Shown piece by piece: positions 1 to 8,955 of a DNA stretch of 64,000 bases. The notes under the pieces were generated by a model. The model saw nothing but the letters and a program-made list of their open reading frames with translations, was not told where the DNA came from and did no database searches. The stretch's first letter is position 1; each line of letters starts with the position of its first letter. The position numbers and the translations under genes are program-made. Origin of the DNA: CAKSQF01 sp963628435 (GTDB lineage Bacteria > Bacillota > Clostridia > Oscillospirales > CAG-272); contig CAVGEY010000011.1 of NCBI GenBank assembly GCA_963628435.1, positions 1-64,000 on the forward strand. Reading direction: 5' to 3'.

Positions 1-210
1 AAATCCATGTCGTTTTTCGGCCTCAAATGTTGCGGTATAGGAGTGTGGGGAGAAAAAATAAAAAAAATTTTATTTTCCTGCCTAATCAGACCCCCAAATT
101 CTCCAATTGGATACTGAGAGGAAGTCCTCGGGGCGAAAATCAAGAAAATTTTCGGCAAGGCTTAATTTTTTGCCCTTCCCGTGATCTACCCCTTGAGGGG
201 ACACGCTGAG
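1..210. other. Left-edge stretch with no recognised gene
   Basis: I see no convincing gene here. A 60-codon plus-strand reading frame (27-209) has no good ribosome binding site, biased Lys/Asn/Arg composition and no family I recognise. The stretch lies beyond the terminator of the minus-strand tRNA. It contains A/T runs and several short self-complementary pieces, for example around 112-145 and 188-205. It could be the decayed end of a gene or repeat lying mostly outside the window. That is a guess. Confidence 0.3.
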
Positions 211-259
211 AAGGAAAAAACACCCGAAATCAAGCATCTTTTGCTCAATTTCAGGTGTT
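211..259 (-). terminator. Intrinsic terminator of the tRNA-Pro gene
   Basis: On the minus strand an 18-bp nearly perfect stem (arms at 242-259 and 218-235, loop AAAAGA) is followed directly by a run of U. It begins a few bases after the tRNA 3' end, as expected for a single-gene tRNA transcript. Confidence 0.85.
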
Positions 260-262
260 AAT

Positions 263-338
263 TGGTCTGAGTGACAAGACTTGAACTTGCGGCCTCTACC
301 ACCCCAAGGTAGCGCGCTACCAACTGCGCCACACCCAG
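263..338 (-). tRNA. tRNA-Pro, anticodon GGG
   Basis: The minus strand folds into a standard 76-nt cloverleaf. The acceptor stem CTGGGTG pairs with CACTCAG, the discriminator is A and the CCA end is encoded. The D arm is GCGC-AGTTGGTA-GCGC, the anticodon arm is CTACC-TTGGGGT-GGTAG, and the T arm carries TTCAAGT. The anticodon GGG is at 303-305 and reads proline codons CCC/CCU. It has its own promoter upstream and a strong terminator downstream, so it is transcribed alone. Confidence 0.95.
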
Positions 339-368
339 ATAATCTGTCTGTTTCCGTTCGACCAAATC

Positions 369-397
369 ATTATAGCACCGCTTTCTGCTTTTGTCAA
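369..397 (-). promoter_or_regulatory. Promoter of tRNA-Pro
   Basis: Minus strand TTGACA, 17-bp spacer, TATAAT, with TGC just before the -10 (TG-extended). Both hexamers match the primary-sigma consensus, fitting a highly expressed tRNA. Confidence 0.9.
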
Positions 398-495
398 GTG
401 ATTTTGCCGATTTTTTTAATTAAAAAGTTTAACTTAATTTGCGGCTTTCGAACATTGACTTGAGCGGGCAAAATGAAATGTTAACAAGACATGCC

Positions 496-524
496 TTGAC
501 CGATTGAATATAATATGATATAAT
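496..524 (+). promoter_or_regulatory. Promoter of the CotH-domain lipoprotein gene
   Basis: TTGACC, 17-bp spacer, TATAAT, preceded by TGA (TG-extended -10). It implies a start near 531 and a 5' leader of about 70 nt before the ATG at 599. Confidence 0.85.
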
Positions 525-598
525 CTAAACTGATAGATTGCTATTCGATAAATTTTTGGTATTGGCGTAAATAAACATTAAATCGTGGGTAAAGGTGA

Positions 599-3343
599 AT
601 GAAAAACACAAATAATCCGATAACATCAAAAAATCGAATAACGGTAGATTTCACGCTCTCGAGGAAACTTGACGGTATATTATCGCTTAAATATCTGATT
701 CTTACAGCAACTTTGCTATGCATTGCCGCATCTTTTATCGGCTGCGGATCGGTATCAGATAAAGATGTCACATCACAAAACACATCGACGGCTGTAACGA
801 CCGAGTTTCTTCAGGGCGACGGGATTGTCATCGATATAAACGGAAAAAGGATAAACGCACAAAAAAATTCTTTTGAAAACCCGATAGAACTGATCTCCGG
901 CCGGAATATTCTGCAAATCAAAAACTTTGAATCGGAATCCGCCGAAATAGGAATATTGTTTTCAAATGCCGTTAATCTTCGGTCAAACTACAATATACAA
1001 ATCGCATGCGGCGGTCATGAAATTTTGATTTCTCTTGATTCTCTTGAAGAAATAACAGTCGATTTCGAGTCCGAAGGCGGCTGTGTTTCGGCAATGGTAT
1101 ATTCGGTCGACGGGACATCGATTTCATTTGTCGGTGACTGCTTCGGCCTTTCGAAAGCTCTGTCCGACAGTTCGTTCGGCGATACCGTTCTGCTTTGCAG
1201 ATCTATTGATTCGGACGGCGATATTTCGGTTTTTCGTCCCTGTACGCTCGCACTGTCCGAATGTACCCTTTCGGTAAACGGCGACTTTAATGTCGATTTT
1301 GACGAAAAAGGAACTTTTACCGTAAATCTTTCAAACTCGAATATATATGCAGACCGATTCTTCGCCGATGCACCCGAATGTGATCTTGTACTCCCCGATT
1401 CGATTGCGAATCTCGCTTTGCCGTACGAATATTGTCTGCGCGTAAAATCGATTAACGGTGAAAATGCAGACTGCCGAATAAAAGAAATATCCGCAGATGC
1501 CGATCTCGAACGCCTTGTCGATAAGGAAAAACTTCCGAATCTGTATGATGGCGATACACTCAAATTTACCGAAAACTGCGTGATTGAAAACGAATATACA
1601 ATAGAAATACCCGTAAATCTTGAATTTCGAGACGGAGCAGACTTGAAATCTCCGATTGCGGTTGTAACGGATAAAGAATGCTGCATTTCGATTGTAACAC
1701 CCGCATGCGAATTTGACAGCATTCCCGTCATTTTCAAAACCCCGAATGCCGGGCTGCAATGGGAAAACTGTAAGTATAATATCGCAAATCTTTGCGGTAT
1801 TTGGGAATTCGCAAGCATCAACGGCAGACCGTATTCAGACGGAGTTCTCGGCGGACAGGCAGACGCAGAACTATCGTCTGTCGAAATGAAGAGAAAAGAT
1901 AATCTTATATCCGATAATATAAAATGGAATGTCGACAGTTCGAATAAATATCTGTTTTACGCGAGCATAGATTGTGTCGCCGATTCCGATTCACTGAAAA
2001 ATGCAGTCCTTTCGACAGTCTGCGATGGCGGAAGCGTGATTTTTGAAGGCAGCGTGGATTTGCTTGATCCGCTCGGCGTTACCGCAGCCGTGACCGATTC
2101 CGACGGTAAAATTTCAAAATACCTTATCGTAACCGATTATATCCCGACGAAACTGCCCGTTATCGTAATAAATACCGCGGTTAAATCGTCCGAAATTCCG
2201 CGCGACAGTTATGTCGAGGGAAATATAAAAATCAACTGTGAATATGCCGCGGAATTTAACGACACCGACAGCATCGATACAAAATACATTTCGATAAGAG
2301 GGCGCGGTAATTCCACATGGAAATGGGACAAAAAACCATATAAAATTAAATTTGATTACAAAACATCGGTTCTCGGCTTGAGCGAAGCGAAAAAATGGGT
2401 GCTGCTCGCAAATTATTCGGATAAGTCGCTGATAAGAAATACAGTTGCTCTTTCTACCGTAAAAATTCTGACGAATATGAGTTATGCGCCGACACAATAT
2501 CCGGTTGATCTTTTCCTTAACGGCGAGTATATGGGAGTTTACTCTATAGGTGAACAGATTGAGGTAAAACAGGGAAGAGTGGAGCTTACGGATAACGGCA
2601 CTGAACTTGATACGGGTTATATGTTTGAAATCGGCGGTACGGTTTCGGGCGACGTGTGGGGCGTCAACTGTTTCAGAACAGAGCTTGTAAAATACGCAAA
2701 AATTAAATTTCCGGAAGAGGATACCCTTACAACCGAGCAGGTTTCGTATATAACCGATTATGTTACAAAAGCCGATAATGCCGTTAAAGCGAAGGACGGA
2801 TACGATGAGTACATCGATGTCGATTCTCTTATAGATTGGTTTATAATTCACGAACTTTCGTATAATCTCGATTCCAGTTTTCGCAGAAGCTGTTATATAA
2901 CAAAGGACGCCGGCGGAAAACTGACGATGGGCCCGATGTGGGATTTTGACCTTGCTTTCGGAAATTTCAATCGCGATAATCTCAGCGGAAGCGGATGGGC
3001 ATGTCTGTACGATAAGGATGATTATATATGGACAAACTGGATGACTTACCTTTTGTCGGACGAGAACTTTATGAAAAGACTTTCCGCACGTTGGGATGAG
3101 GTCGGAGACGCCCTTGTCGATTATCTTCTTTCCGAAATCGACAGGCTTTATGAGCTCGTGTCTCCGTCGGCAAAATGCAATTTTGAAAGATGGGATGTTC
3201 TGAATATCAAAATCGGCTATCAGCCGCGCGTGCTTACAAAATATAACAGTTATGAATTGCAGATGGAATATTTGAAAGAATATATCACAAAGCGTGCGGC
3301 ATGGATGAGCGAAAATGTGTCTGTTGCCGTTTTGATGAAATAA
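599..3343 (+). CDS. CotH kinase domain lipoprotein
   Basis: Predicted surface lipoprotein with a C-terminal CotH domain. A hydrophobic segment (about residues 30-48) ends in the lipobox FIGC with the lipidated Cys at 49, preceded by an unusually long N-tail of about 28 residues. An in-frame stop lies immediately before the ATG, so translation cannot start earlier, although the ribosome site is weak. Residues 50-530 are beta-rich with no domain I can name. From about 560 come CotH signatures: RGRGNSTW, KKPYKIKF, FLNGEYMGVY and MGPMWDFDLAFGN (about 777). CotH family members include spore-coat protein kinases, but many clostridial ones are secreted with unknown targets. The gene is monocistronic, between its own promoter and a terminator. 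Confidence 0.88.
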   Translation: MKNTNNPITSKNRITVDFTLSRKLDGILSLKYLILTATLLCIAASFIGCGSVSDKDVTSQNTSTAVTTEFLQGDGIVIDINGKRINAQKNSFENPIELISGRNILQIKNFESESAEIGILFSNAVNLRSNYNIQIACGGHEILISLDSLEEITVDFESEGGCVSAMVYSVDGTSISFVGDCFGLSKALSDSSFGDTVLLCRSIDSDGDISVFRPCTLALSECTLSVNGDFNVDFDEKGTFTVNLSNSNIYADRFFADAPECDLVLPDSIANLALPYEYCLRVKSINGENADCRIKEISADADLERLVDKEKLPNLYDGDTLKFTENCVIENEYTIEIPVNLEFRDGADLKSPIAVVTDKECCISIVTPACEFDSIPVIFKTPNAGLQWENCKYNIANLCGIWEFASINGRPYSDGVLGGQADAELSSVEMKRKDNLISDNIKWNVDSSNKYLFYASIDCVADSDSLKNAVLSTVCDGGSVIFEGSVDLLDPLGVTAAVTDSDGKISKYLIVTDYIPTKLPVIVINTAVKSSEIPRDSYVEGNIKINCEYAAEFNDTDSIDTKYISIRGRGNSTWKWDKKPYKIKFDYKTSVLGLSEAKKWVLLANYSDKSLIRNTVALSTVKILTNMSYAPTQYPVDLFLNGEYMGVYSIGEQIEVKQGRVELTDNGTELDTGYMFEIGGTVSGDVWGVNCFRTELVKYAKIKFPEEDTLTTEQVSYITDYVTKADNAVKAKDGYDEYIDVDSLIDWFIIHELSYNLDSSFRRSCYITKDAGGKLTMGPMWDFDLAFGNFNRDNLSGSGWACLYDKDDYIWTNWMTYLLSDENFMKRLSARWDEVGDALVDYLLSEIDRLYELVSPSAKCNFERWDVLNIKIGYQPRVLTKYNSYELQMEYLKEYITKRAAWMSENVSVAVLMK

Positions 3344-3359
3344 ACCGCAAAGAAAATAT

Positions 3360-3400
3360 AATGAGCCGACAGAATTATATCCGTCGGCTCATTATTTGTT
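3360..3400. terminator. Bidirectional terminator between cotH-like gene and cysK
   Basis: An 11-bp perfect stem (AATGAGCCGAC with GTCGGCTCATT) and a 12-nt loop lie between convergent genes. T-rich sequence follows on the plus side and a short T-rich stretch on the minus side, so it can serve both. Confidence 0.8.
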
Positions 3401-3417
3401 ATTGACATTATTTGCCG

Positions 3418-4350
3418 TCAGTCCGCGAACAGCTTTGTTGACAGGTATCTGTCGCCGGTATCGGGGAGAAGCACAACAATGTTCTTTCCTTTGCATTCGG
3501 GACGTCTCGCAATTTCGACTGCCGCCGAAATTGCGGCACCCGATGATATCCCCACAAGTATTCCTTCGGATATACCGACAAGCCTGCCGAATTTGAATGC
3601 ATCGTCATCGCTTACGGCAATAACTTCATCAAAAATGTTCACATCGAGAATTTCTGGTACAAAACCCGCCCCGATTCCCTGGATTCCGTGTGAGCCGCTT
3701 TGCCCACCGGATAAAACAGCCGATGAAGACGGCTCGACCGCAATGATTTTCACATTCGGCTTTTTTTCTTTGAGATATCGCCCCACTCCCGTAACAGTTC
3801 CTCCTGTTCCGACTCCGCAAACAAAATAATCGATTTTGCCGTCGGTATCATTCAGAATTTCGGGCCCGGTTGTTTTATAATGTGCTTCGGGATTTGCGGG
3901 ATTTACGAATTGACCGGCAATGAAACTGTTCGGTATCTTGTCGGCAAGTTCATTTGCAAGGTCGATTGCACCCTTCATTCCTTTTGATCCGTCGGAGAGA
4001 ACAAGCTCCGCTCCGTATGCTTTCATTATCCGGCGGCGCTCCTGCGACATTGTGTCGGGCATAACAATAATGAGTCTGTATCCGCGCACGGCCGCGACAG
4101 ATGCAAGACCTATTCCCGTATTGCCGCTCGTAGGTTCAATGATAACCGAATCGTGTTTTAATTTTCCGCTTCTTTCGGCGTCATCGAGCATTGCTTTCGC
4201 CACACGGTCTTTCGCCGATCCCGCGGGGTTGAAAAATTCGAGCTTTGCGATAATTTTGGCTTCAAGGTTTAACTTTGTTTCTATGTGTGAAAGCTCAAGA
4301 AGAGGTGTACCTCCTATAAGTTCTTCCGTTGATTTATATATTCGCGACAT
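3418..4350 (-). CDS. cysK: Cysteine synthase A
   Basis: O-acetylserine sulfhydrylase, a PLP enzyme making L-cysteine from O-acetylserine and sulfide in the cytoplasm. The PLP lysine is K47 in NPAGSAKDRV, and the substrate loop TSGNTG lies at about 75-80. Residues around GVGTGGTVTGVGRYL form the phosphate-binding loop. The 310-residue length is normal for the family. The ATG has a clear AAAGGAG site and a consensus promoter just upstream. It is monocistronic; no cysE, S-box or T-box is next to it, so the source of O-acetylserine is elsewhere. Confidence 0.96.
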   Translation of the reverse strand: MSRIYKSTEELIGGTPLLELSHIETKLNLEAKIIAKLEFFNPAGSAKDRVAKAMLDDAERSGKLKHDSVIIEPTSGNTGIGLASVAAVRGYRLIIVMPDTMSQERRRIMKAYGAELVLSDGSKGMKGAIDLANELADKIPNSFIAGQFVNPANPEAHYKTTGPEILNDTDGKIDYFVCGVGTGGTVTGVGRYLKEKKPNVKIIAVEPSSSAVLSGGQSGSHGIQGIGAGFVPEILDVNIFDEVIAVSDDDAFKFGRLVGISEGILVGISSGAAISAAVEIARRPECKGKNIVVLLPDTGDRYLSTKLFAD

Positions 4351-4374
4351 ATTCGTCTCCTTTTTTTGATTGGC

Positions 4375-4403
4375 ATTATATCATCCTTTAACGGCCGTGT
4401 CAA
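4375..4403 (-). promoter_or_regulatory. Promoter of cysK
   Basis: Minus strand TTGACA, 17-bp spacer, TATAAT, with TGA before the -10. The leader to the ATG is short, so no large riboswitch fits. Confidence 0.9.
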
Positions 4404-4485
4404 TAGTGCGGATGCTTCCGTACTGAATTTCTTTCGGTAAAAATTATCCGCAAATGCCGCTTTCTGTAAATATTTGCCTTATTGC

Positions 4486-4514
4486 TTGACATGGGCAAAA
4501 AAATATGCTAAAAT
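4486..4514 (+). promoter_or_regulatory. Promoter of icd
   Basis: TTGACA, 17-bp spacer, TAAAAT with TGC directly upstream of the -10. The start of icd follows about 30 bp downstream. Confidence 0.88.
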
Positions 4515-4543
4515 AAAACATTATTATAAATCGGAGACAGCAG

Positions 4544-5761
4544 ATGAAGAAGATAACCATGCAGACACCTCTCGTCGAAATGGACGGAGACGAAATGACC
4601 AGGGTGATTTGGTCAATGATAAAAGATATACTGATTAAGCCGTATGTAGACCTTAAAACCGATTATTATGATCTCGGCCTTGAAAATCGCAACAAAACCG
4701 AAGATAAAATTACGGTTGAAAGTGCTCTCGCAACAAAAAAATACGGTGTTGCCGTAAAATGCGCAACGATAACGCCCAACGCCGCAAGAGTAAAAGAATA
4801 CAATCTCTCGCAGATGTGGAAATCACCTAACGGAACAATCAGAGCCATGCTTGACGGAACGGTTTTCCGTACTCCTATAATCGTTAAGGGAATAACACCA
4901 TATATTCCGAACTGGAAAAAGCCGATTACGGTTGCACGTCATGCCTACGGCGATATATATAAAAATACCGAGCTTTCGGCTCCCGCAGGCTCAAAATGCG
5001 AACTTGTATGTACCGATGAAAACGGTGTGGAAACAAGAAAGACCATTCACGAGTTCGACGGATGCGGAATTGTTCAGGGAATACACAATACCGATAAATC
5101 GATATCAAGCTTTGCGAGAAGCTGTTTTAATTTCGCCATCGATACCAAACAGAATCTCTGGTTTTCGACTAAAGACACAATATCCAAAACCTACGATCAC
5201 AGATTCAAGGATATTTTCGCCGATATATATGAAAATGAATATAAAGAACGTTTTGAGGACATGGGTATAGAATATTTCTATACGCTCATTGACGATGCGG
5301 TGGCGAGAGTTGTCAGATCCGAGGGCGGTTTCATTTGGGCTCTTAAAAATTATGACGGCGACGTTATGTCGGATATGATAGCAACCGCTTACGGCTCGCT
5401 TGCTATGATGACTTCTGTGCTTGTTTCTCCCGACGGTGTTTATGAGTATGAAGCTGCGCACGGAACAGTTCAGCGCCACTATTATAAGTATCTGAAAGGC
5501 GAAACGACATCGACAAACAGTGTTGCGACAATCTTTGCTTGGAGCGGCGCGCTGAAAAAGCGCGGCGAACTCGACGGTAATTCCGATCTTGCCGAATTCG
5601 GAAAAAATCTTGAAGCGGCGACGATAAAGACAATAGAGAGCGGATTTATGACAGGCGATCTTGCGGCTGTCTCGACTCTCGAAAATATACAGAAACTGGA
5701 TACCGAAGCTTTCCTGCGTAAAATTGCCGATACACTTGCCGAATATTACCCGGTCGCTTAA
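4544..5761 (+). CDS. icd: NADP-dependent isocitrate dehydrogenase, eukaryotic-like type
   Basis: Oxidatively decarboxylates isocitrate to 2-oxoglutarate with NADP+, supplying 2-oxoglutarate for glutamate synthesis. The N-terminus (VEMDGDEMTRVIW), the substrate motif KSPNGTIR and the cofactor region EAAHGTVQRHYY match the homodimeric type II subfamily that also holds the eukaryotic cytosolic/mitochondrial enzymes, not the shorter E. coli-like type. Length (405 aa) fits. RBS GGAG lies 7 nt before the ATG. No citrate synthase or aconitase gene is adjacent. A T-box leader for the next gene begins soon after the stop and no clear terminator separates them. Confidence 0.95.
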   Translation: MKKITMQTPLVEMDGDEMTRVIWSMIKDILIKPYVDLKTDYYDLGLENRNKTEDKITVESALATKKYGVAVKCATITPNAARVKEYNLSQMWKSPNGTIRAMLDGTVFRTPIIVKGITPYIPNWKKPITVARHAYGDIYKNTELSAPAGSKCELVCTDENGVETRKTIHEFDGCGIVQGIHNTDKSISSFARSCFNFAIDTKQNLWFSTKDTISKTYDHRFKDIFADIYENEYKERFEDMGIEYFYTLIDDAVARVVRSEGGFIWALKNYDGDVMSDMIATAYGSLAMMTSVLVSPDGVYEYEAAHGTVQRHYYKYLKGETTSTNSVATIFAWSGALKKRGELDGNSDLAEFGKNLEAATIKTIESGFMTGDLAAVSTLENIQKLDTEAFLRKIADTLAEYYPVA

Positions 5762-5790
5762 CCCGTAAAGCTGATTTTTTGAAAAAACTA

Positions 5791-5818
5791 TTGACAAAAG
5801 CAAAAAAAGTATTATAAT
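5791..5818 (+). promoter_or_regulatory. Promoter of the thrS T-box leader
   Basis: TTGACA, 16-bp spacer, TATAAT. This is the only one of the placed promoters with a 16-bp spacer. Transcription would begin near 5825, at the base of the T-box RNA. Confidence 0.85.
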
Positions 5819-5825
5819 AATCGAA

Positions 5826-6042
5826 AAGGGAAACCCATAGAGCGAAGGACACGATCCGCATGACCTTCTCCCACAGAGAGTGATTGTATGCTGAGATATC
5901 ACGCCGAAGAATGTGAGATTACCACCGTCGCATAGTTTTCCGTATAATTTATCGTTGAGTAAAAAGCTCGGGTGGAACCGTGCAGAATCTTTTATGATAT
6001 TGCACCCCGACACGCATGTCGCGTGTCGGGGTTTTATTTTTA
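5826..6042 (+). promoter_or_regulatory. Threonine T-box leader controlling thrS
   Basis: tRNA-sensing leader RNA. A candidate specifier codon ACC (Thr) at 5921-5923 is followed by A. The T-box core GGGTGGAACCGTG starts at 5970. The antiterminator can be drawn exactly: CGGG (5969-5972) pairs with CCCG (6006-6009) and GTGCA (5980-5984) with TGCAC (6001-6005), leaving the 7-nt bulge TGGAACC whose TGGA would pair with the UCCA end of uncharged tRNA-Thr. The competing terminator uses the same 3' strand. Uncharged tRNA-Thr should therefore switch thrS on. I did not resolve the stem I loops in detail. Confidence 0.92.
6005..6042 (+). terminator. T-box-controlled terminator before thrS
   Basis: Perfect 11-bp stem CCCCGACACGC with GCGTGTCGGGG, loop ATGTC, followed by TTTTATTTTT. 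Its 5' arm overlaps the antiterminator 3' strand, so the two folds exclude each other. Confidence 0.92.
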
Positions 6043-6081
6043 CAATAATTTTAATTAATGCTGTAAAGTGAGGAGAAAAAA

Positions 6082-8019
6082 ATGAAACTTAAAGTCAATC
6101 ATAATGAAATCGAATCGGATGCGATTGTTACCGTCTACGATGCGATTAAAGAAGCTGGACTTATGACGCGCGATGTAGTTGCCGCTTCGGACGGAGAAAA
6201 GACAGTTGAACTTACATCGCCCGCAGTGGAGGGAAGCGATATCTCGCCGCTCACTTTTGCCGATGATGAAGGTAAAAGAGTTTTCCGCCATACCGCATCG
6301 CATATTCTCGCACAGGCCGTAAAACGTCTTTTCCCGGAAGCAAAACTTACAATCGGACCCGCTGTCGATGACGGATTCTATTATGACATTGACAGCGATG
6401 TCACATTTACAAACGAGAATCTGGCAAAACTCGAAGCCGAAATGAAGAAAATCGTCAAAGAAAATCTTCATATCGAAAGATTTGTTCTTCCGCGCGATGA
6501 AGCAAAAAAACTTATGGAAGAAAGAAACGAGCCTTATAAGCTGCTTCTTATTGACCGTGTTCCCGAGGGAAATGATATCTCGTTCTACCGTCAGGGTGAG
6601 TTCGTCGATCTCTGCGCAGGCCCGCATCTTTTCTCCACAGGAGCCGTAAAAGCATTCAAACTGACACAGTGTACGGGCGCATACTGGGAGGGTGATTCTT
6701 CCAAAAAGCAGCTTCAGCGTATTTACGGTACAGCATTCCCGACGAAGGATGAACTTAATGAATTTCTCGCCGCCAGAGAAGAAGCGAGAAAACGGGATCA
6801 TAATAAACTCGGCAGAGAACTGAAATTCTTCACAACGGTTGATATTATCGGTCAGGGCCTTCCGATCCTTCTCCCGAAAGGCGCAAGAGTAATACAGCTT
6901 CTTCAGAGATTTGTCGAAGATGAGGAACAGAAGAGAGGCTGGCAGCTTACCAAAACGCCGTTTATGGCGAAATCGGATCTTTATAAACTGTCCGGACACT
7001 GGGATCACTACCGCGACGGTATGTTCGTTTTGGGCGATCCCGATTCGAAGGAGTGCTATGCTCTCCGTCCGATGACATGCCCGTTCCAGTATCAGGCATA
7101 TCTTTCCGAGGCACGCTCTTACCGTGATCTTCCCATTCGCTATGATGAAACATCCACACTTTTCCGTAATGAGGATTCGGGAGAAATGCACGGACTTATT
7201 CGCGTACGCCAGTTCACGATTTCGGAAGGACATTTGATGTGCCGCCCCGACCAGCTCGAAGACGAATTCAAAAAATGTCTTGAACTTTGCGTATTTATGC
7301 TTAAAACACTCGGTCTGTATGAGGATGTAAGCTATCGCTTCTCACAGTGGGATCCCAACGATTCCGCAAAATACATAGGAACAGCCGCAGACTGGGATGA
7401 AGCCCAGGGCGTTATGAAGAGAATTCTCGACCATCTTCAGGTTCCCTATAAGATCGGCGTCGGAGAGGCGGCATTCTATGGGCCGAAACTCGACATTCAG
7501 ATAAAGAATGTGTACGGAAAAGAAGATACTCTTATCACAATTCAGATTGACCAGTTCCTCGCCGAAAAATTCGGAATGGTTTATAACGACCGCGATGATG
7601 TCAAGAAGAATCCTTATATCATTCACAGAACATCTATCGGATGCTATGAACGTACACTTGCACTTCTTATCGAGAAATACGCAGGCGCATTCCCGCTTTG
7701 GCTCTCGCCTACACAGGTTAAGGTGCTGCCTATCGGCGTTGAACAACATGAATTTGCCGAAAATGTTATGCAGAAGCTTATGGATGCCGGAATAATCCGC
7801 ACCGAGATAGACGAACGCAACGAAAAAATCGGATATAAGATCAGAGAGGCTCAGCTCGAAAAAATCCCGTATATGCTTGTAATCGGCGCAAATGAAGTCG
7901 AAAGCGGCAGCGTAATGGTCAGAAACCGTAAAGGTGAATCGAAGTCCATGAGCGTTGACGAATTTATCGCCGGAGCTGTGGAAGAGCAGAAGAGCAAGTC
8001 ACTCGAACTCACAATGTAA
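6082..8019 (+). CDS. thrS: Threonyl-tRNA synthetase
   Basis: Charges tRNA-Thr, and hydrolyses mischarged Ser-tRNA-Thr in its editing domain. The 645-residue protein shows the full architecture: N-terminal TGS domain (1-62), editing domain with HTASHILAQAV and DLCAGPHL (zinc/His motifs), class II catalytic core (motif 2 region TSTLFRNEDSGEMHG, motif 3 region GCYERTLALLIEKY) and a C-terminal anticodon-binding domain. The ATG follows GAGGAG. Expression is set by the T-box immediately upstream. A mutarotase-like gene follows after 8 nt and is probably cotranscribed. Confidence 0.97.
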   Translation: MKLKVNHNEIESDAIVTVYDAIKEAGLMTRDVVAASDGEKTVELTSPAVEGSDISPLTFADDEGKRVFRHTASHILAQAVKRLFPEAKLTIGPAVDDGFYYDIDSDVTFTNENLAKLEAEMKKIVKENLHIERFVLPRDEAKKLMEERNEPYKLLLIDRVPEGNDISFYRQGEFVDLCAGPHLFSTGAVKAFKLTQCTGAYWEGDSSKKQLQRIYGTAFPTKDELNEFLAAREEARKRDHNKLGRELKFFTTVDIIGQGLPILLPKGARVIQLLQRFVEDEEQKRGWQLTKTPFMAKSDLYKLSGHWDHYRDGMFVLGDPDSKECYALRPMTCPFQYQAYLSEARSYRDLPIRYDETSTLFRNEDSGEMHGLIRVRQFTISEGHLMCRPDQLEDEFKKCLELCVFMLKTLGLYEDVSYRFSQWDPNDSAKYIGTAADWDEAQGVMKRILDHLQVPYKIGVGEAAFYGPKLDIQIKNVYGKEDTLITIQIDQFLAEKFGMVYNDRDDVKKNPYIIHRTSIGCYERTLALLIEKYAGAFPLWLSPTQVKVLPIGVEQHEFAENVMQKLMDAGIIRTEIDERNEKIGYKIREAQLEKIPYMLVIGANEVESGSVMVRNRKGESKSMSVDEFIAGAVEEQKSKSLELTM

Positions 8020-8027
8020 TCGGCAAG

Positions 8028-8894
8028 ATGATTTATAAAATCAAAAACGATGAACTTGAGGTGTCGGTTGATACTCTCGGTGCCGAAATTAAATCGGTAA
8101 AACGCGGTGATATCGAATACATTTGGCAGGGCGGACTCGACGGCTCGTGGACGTCTCACGCACCTGTGCTGTTCCCGATATGCGGACGGCTCAATAACGG
8201 TGAATATGTTTACAGAGATAAAACATATAAACTCGGACTGCATGGATTTGCCCATCATTCGAATTTTTCACTCTGCTCATACGATTCGGAGAGCATTGTA
8301 TTAACTCTTGCGTCAAATGAAGAAACAGCGAAAATATACCCTTTTGATTTCGAGATTAAAGTGCAGTACAGACTCACGGACGACCGCCTTTACGAAAATG
8401 CCGTAATAACAAATAAAGGCGGCAATGTGATGCCGGCCGCTTTCGGAGGTCATCCGGGATTTGCATTGTTTGATGAAATGGGTGAACTTTCGGACTGCCG
8501 TCTCGAATTTGATAAAGCCTGCAGCCCGGATAAGCTCCTGCTTACCGAGAGAGGACTTTATTCAGGGAAAAACACCGCATATCCGATTTCCGACGGGAAA
8601 ATCATATCGCTCTCGGAATCGGTGCTTGATGTCGACGGTCTGTTTTTGTCGAATACTTCGCACAAGGTCAGACTCTGCTCACGTAAATGCGAACACGGAG
8701 TTGAACTTGCCTATGACGATATGCCGTATCTCGGAATCTGGCATACATACGGTGACAGATTTATATGTCTTGAACCGTGGTGCGGGCTTCCGTCTTACGA
8801 CGGAATATGCGACGACATAGAAACTAAAAACGATATGTTTCGTATACCACCTGAAAGTGAAAAGTCTGTCGGCTTCATGATGAGATTTTTCTGA
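8028..8894 (+). CDS. Aldose 1-epimerase family protein (LacX-like)
   Basis: Galactose-mutarotase-fold protein of 288 residues, resembling the LacX/YeaD-type branch of the aldose epimerases. It carries the family signature HAPVLFPICGRL, the histidine region GLHGFAHHSNF (a likely catalytic His) and GGHPGFALF. True mutarotases are usually about 340 aa; this shorter group is often annotated as putative hexose-6-phosphate or unspecified epimerases. It sits 8 nt after thrS with a poor ribosome site and ends at a strong terminator, so read-through from thrS seems its main source of transcript. The exact sugar is unknown. Confidence 0.85.
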   Translation: MIYKIKNDELEVSVDTLGAEIKSVKRGDIEYIWQGGLDGSWTSHAPVLFPICGRLNNGEYVYRDKTYKLGLHGFAHHSNFSLCSYDSESIVLTLASNEETAKIYPFDFEIKVQYRLTDDRLYENAVITNKGGNVMPAAFGGHPGFALFDEMGELSDCRLEFDKACSPDKLLLTERGLYSGKNTAYPISDGKIISLSESVLDVDGLFLSNTSHKVRLCSRKCEHGVELAYDDMPYLGIWHTYGDRFICLEPWCGLPSYDGICDDIETKNDMFRIPPESEKSVGFMMRFF

Positions 8895-8900
8895 ACACAT

Positions 8901-8946
8901 AAATATAAATCGACCGCACGTTTAATCGTGCGGTCGATTTATATTT
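8901..8946. terminator. Bidirectional terminator between mutarotase-like gene and clpX
   Basis: Perfect 20-bp inverted repeat (8901-8920 with 8927-8946) with a 6-nt loop between convergent genes. The outer A/T part of the stem supplies a U-rich tail on either strand. Confidence 0.85.
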
Positions 8947-8955
8947 ATCGATTGA

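Noticed and set aside
27..209. Possible 60-residue peptide at the left edge
   Set aside because: No ribosome site, no promoter, low-quality composition, and located beyond a tRNA terminator.
1015..1821. Minus-strand open frame of 268 codons inside the CotH-like gene
   Set aside because: Antisense shadow with Ser/Arg-rich composition and no start signals.
6055..7233. A 392-codon minus-strand open frame opposite thrS
   Set aside because: Its sequence is the codon shadow of thrS, is Cys/Phe/Arg-rich, has no ribosome site and resembles no family.
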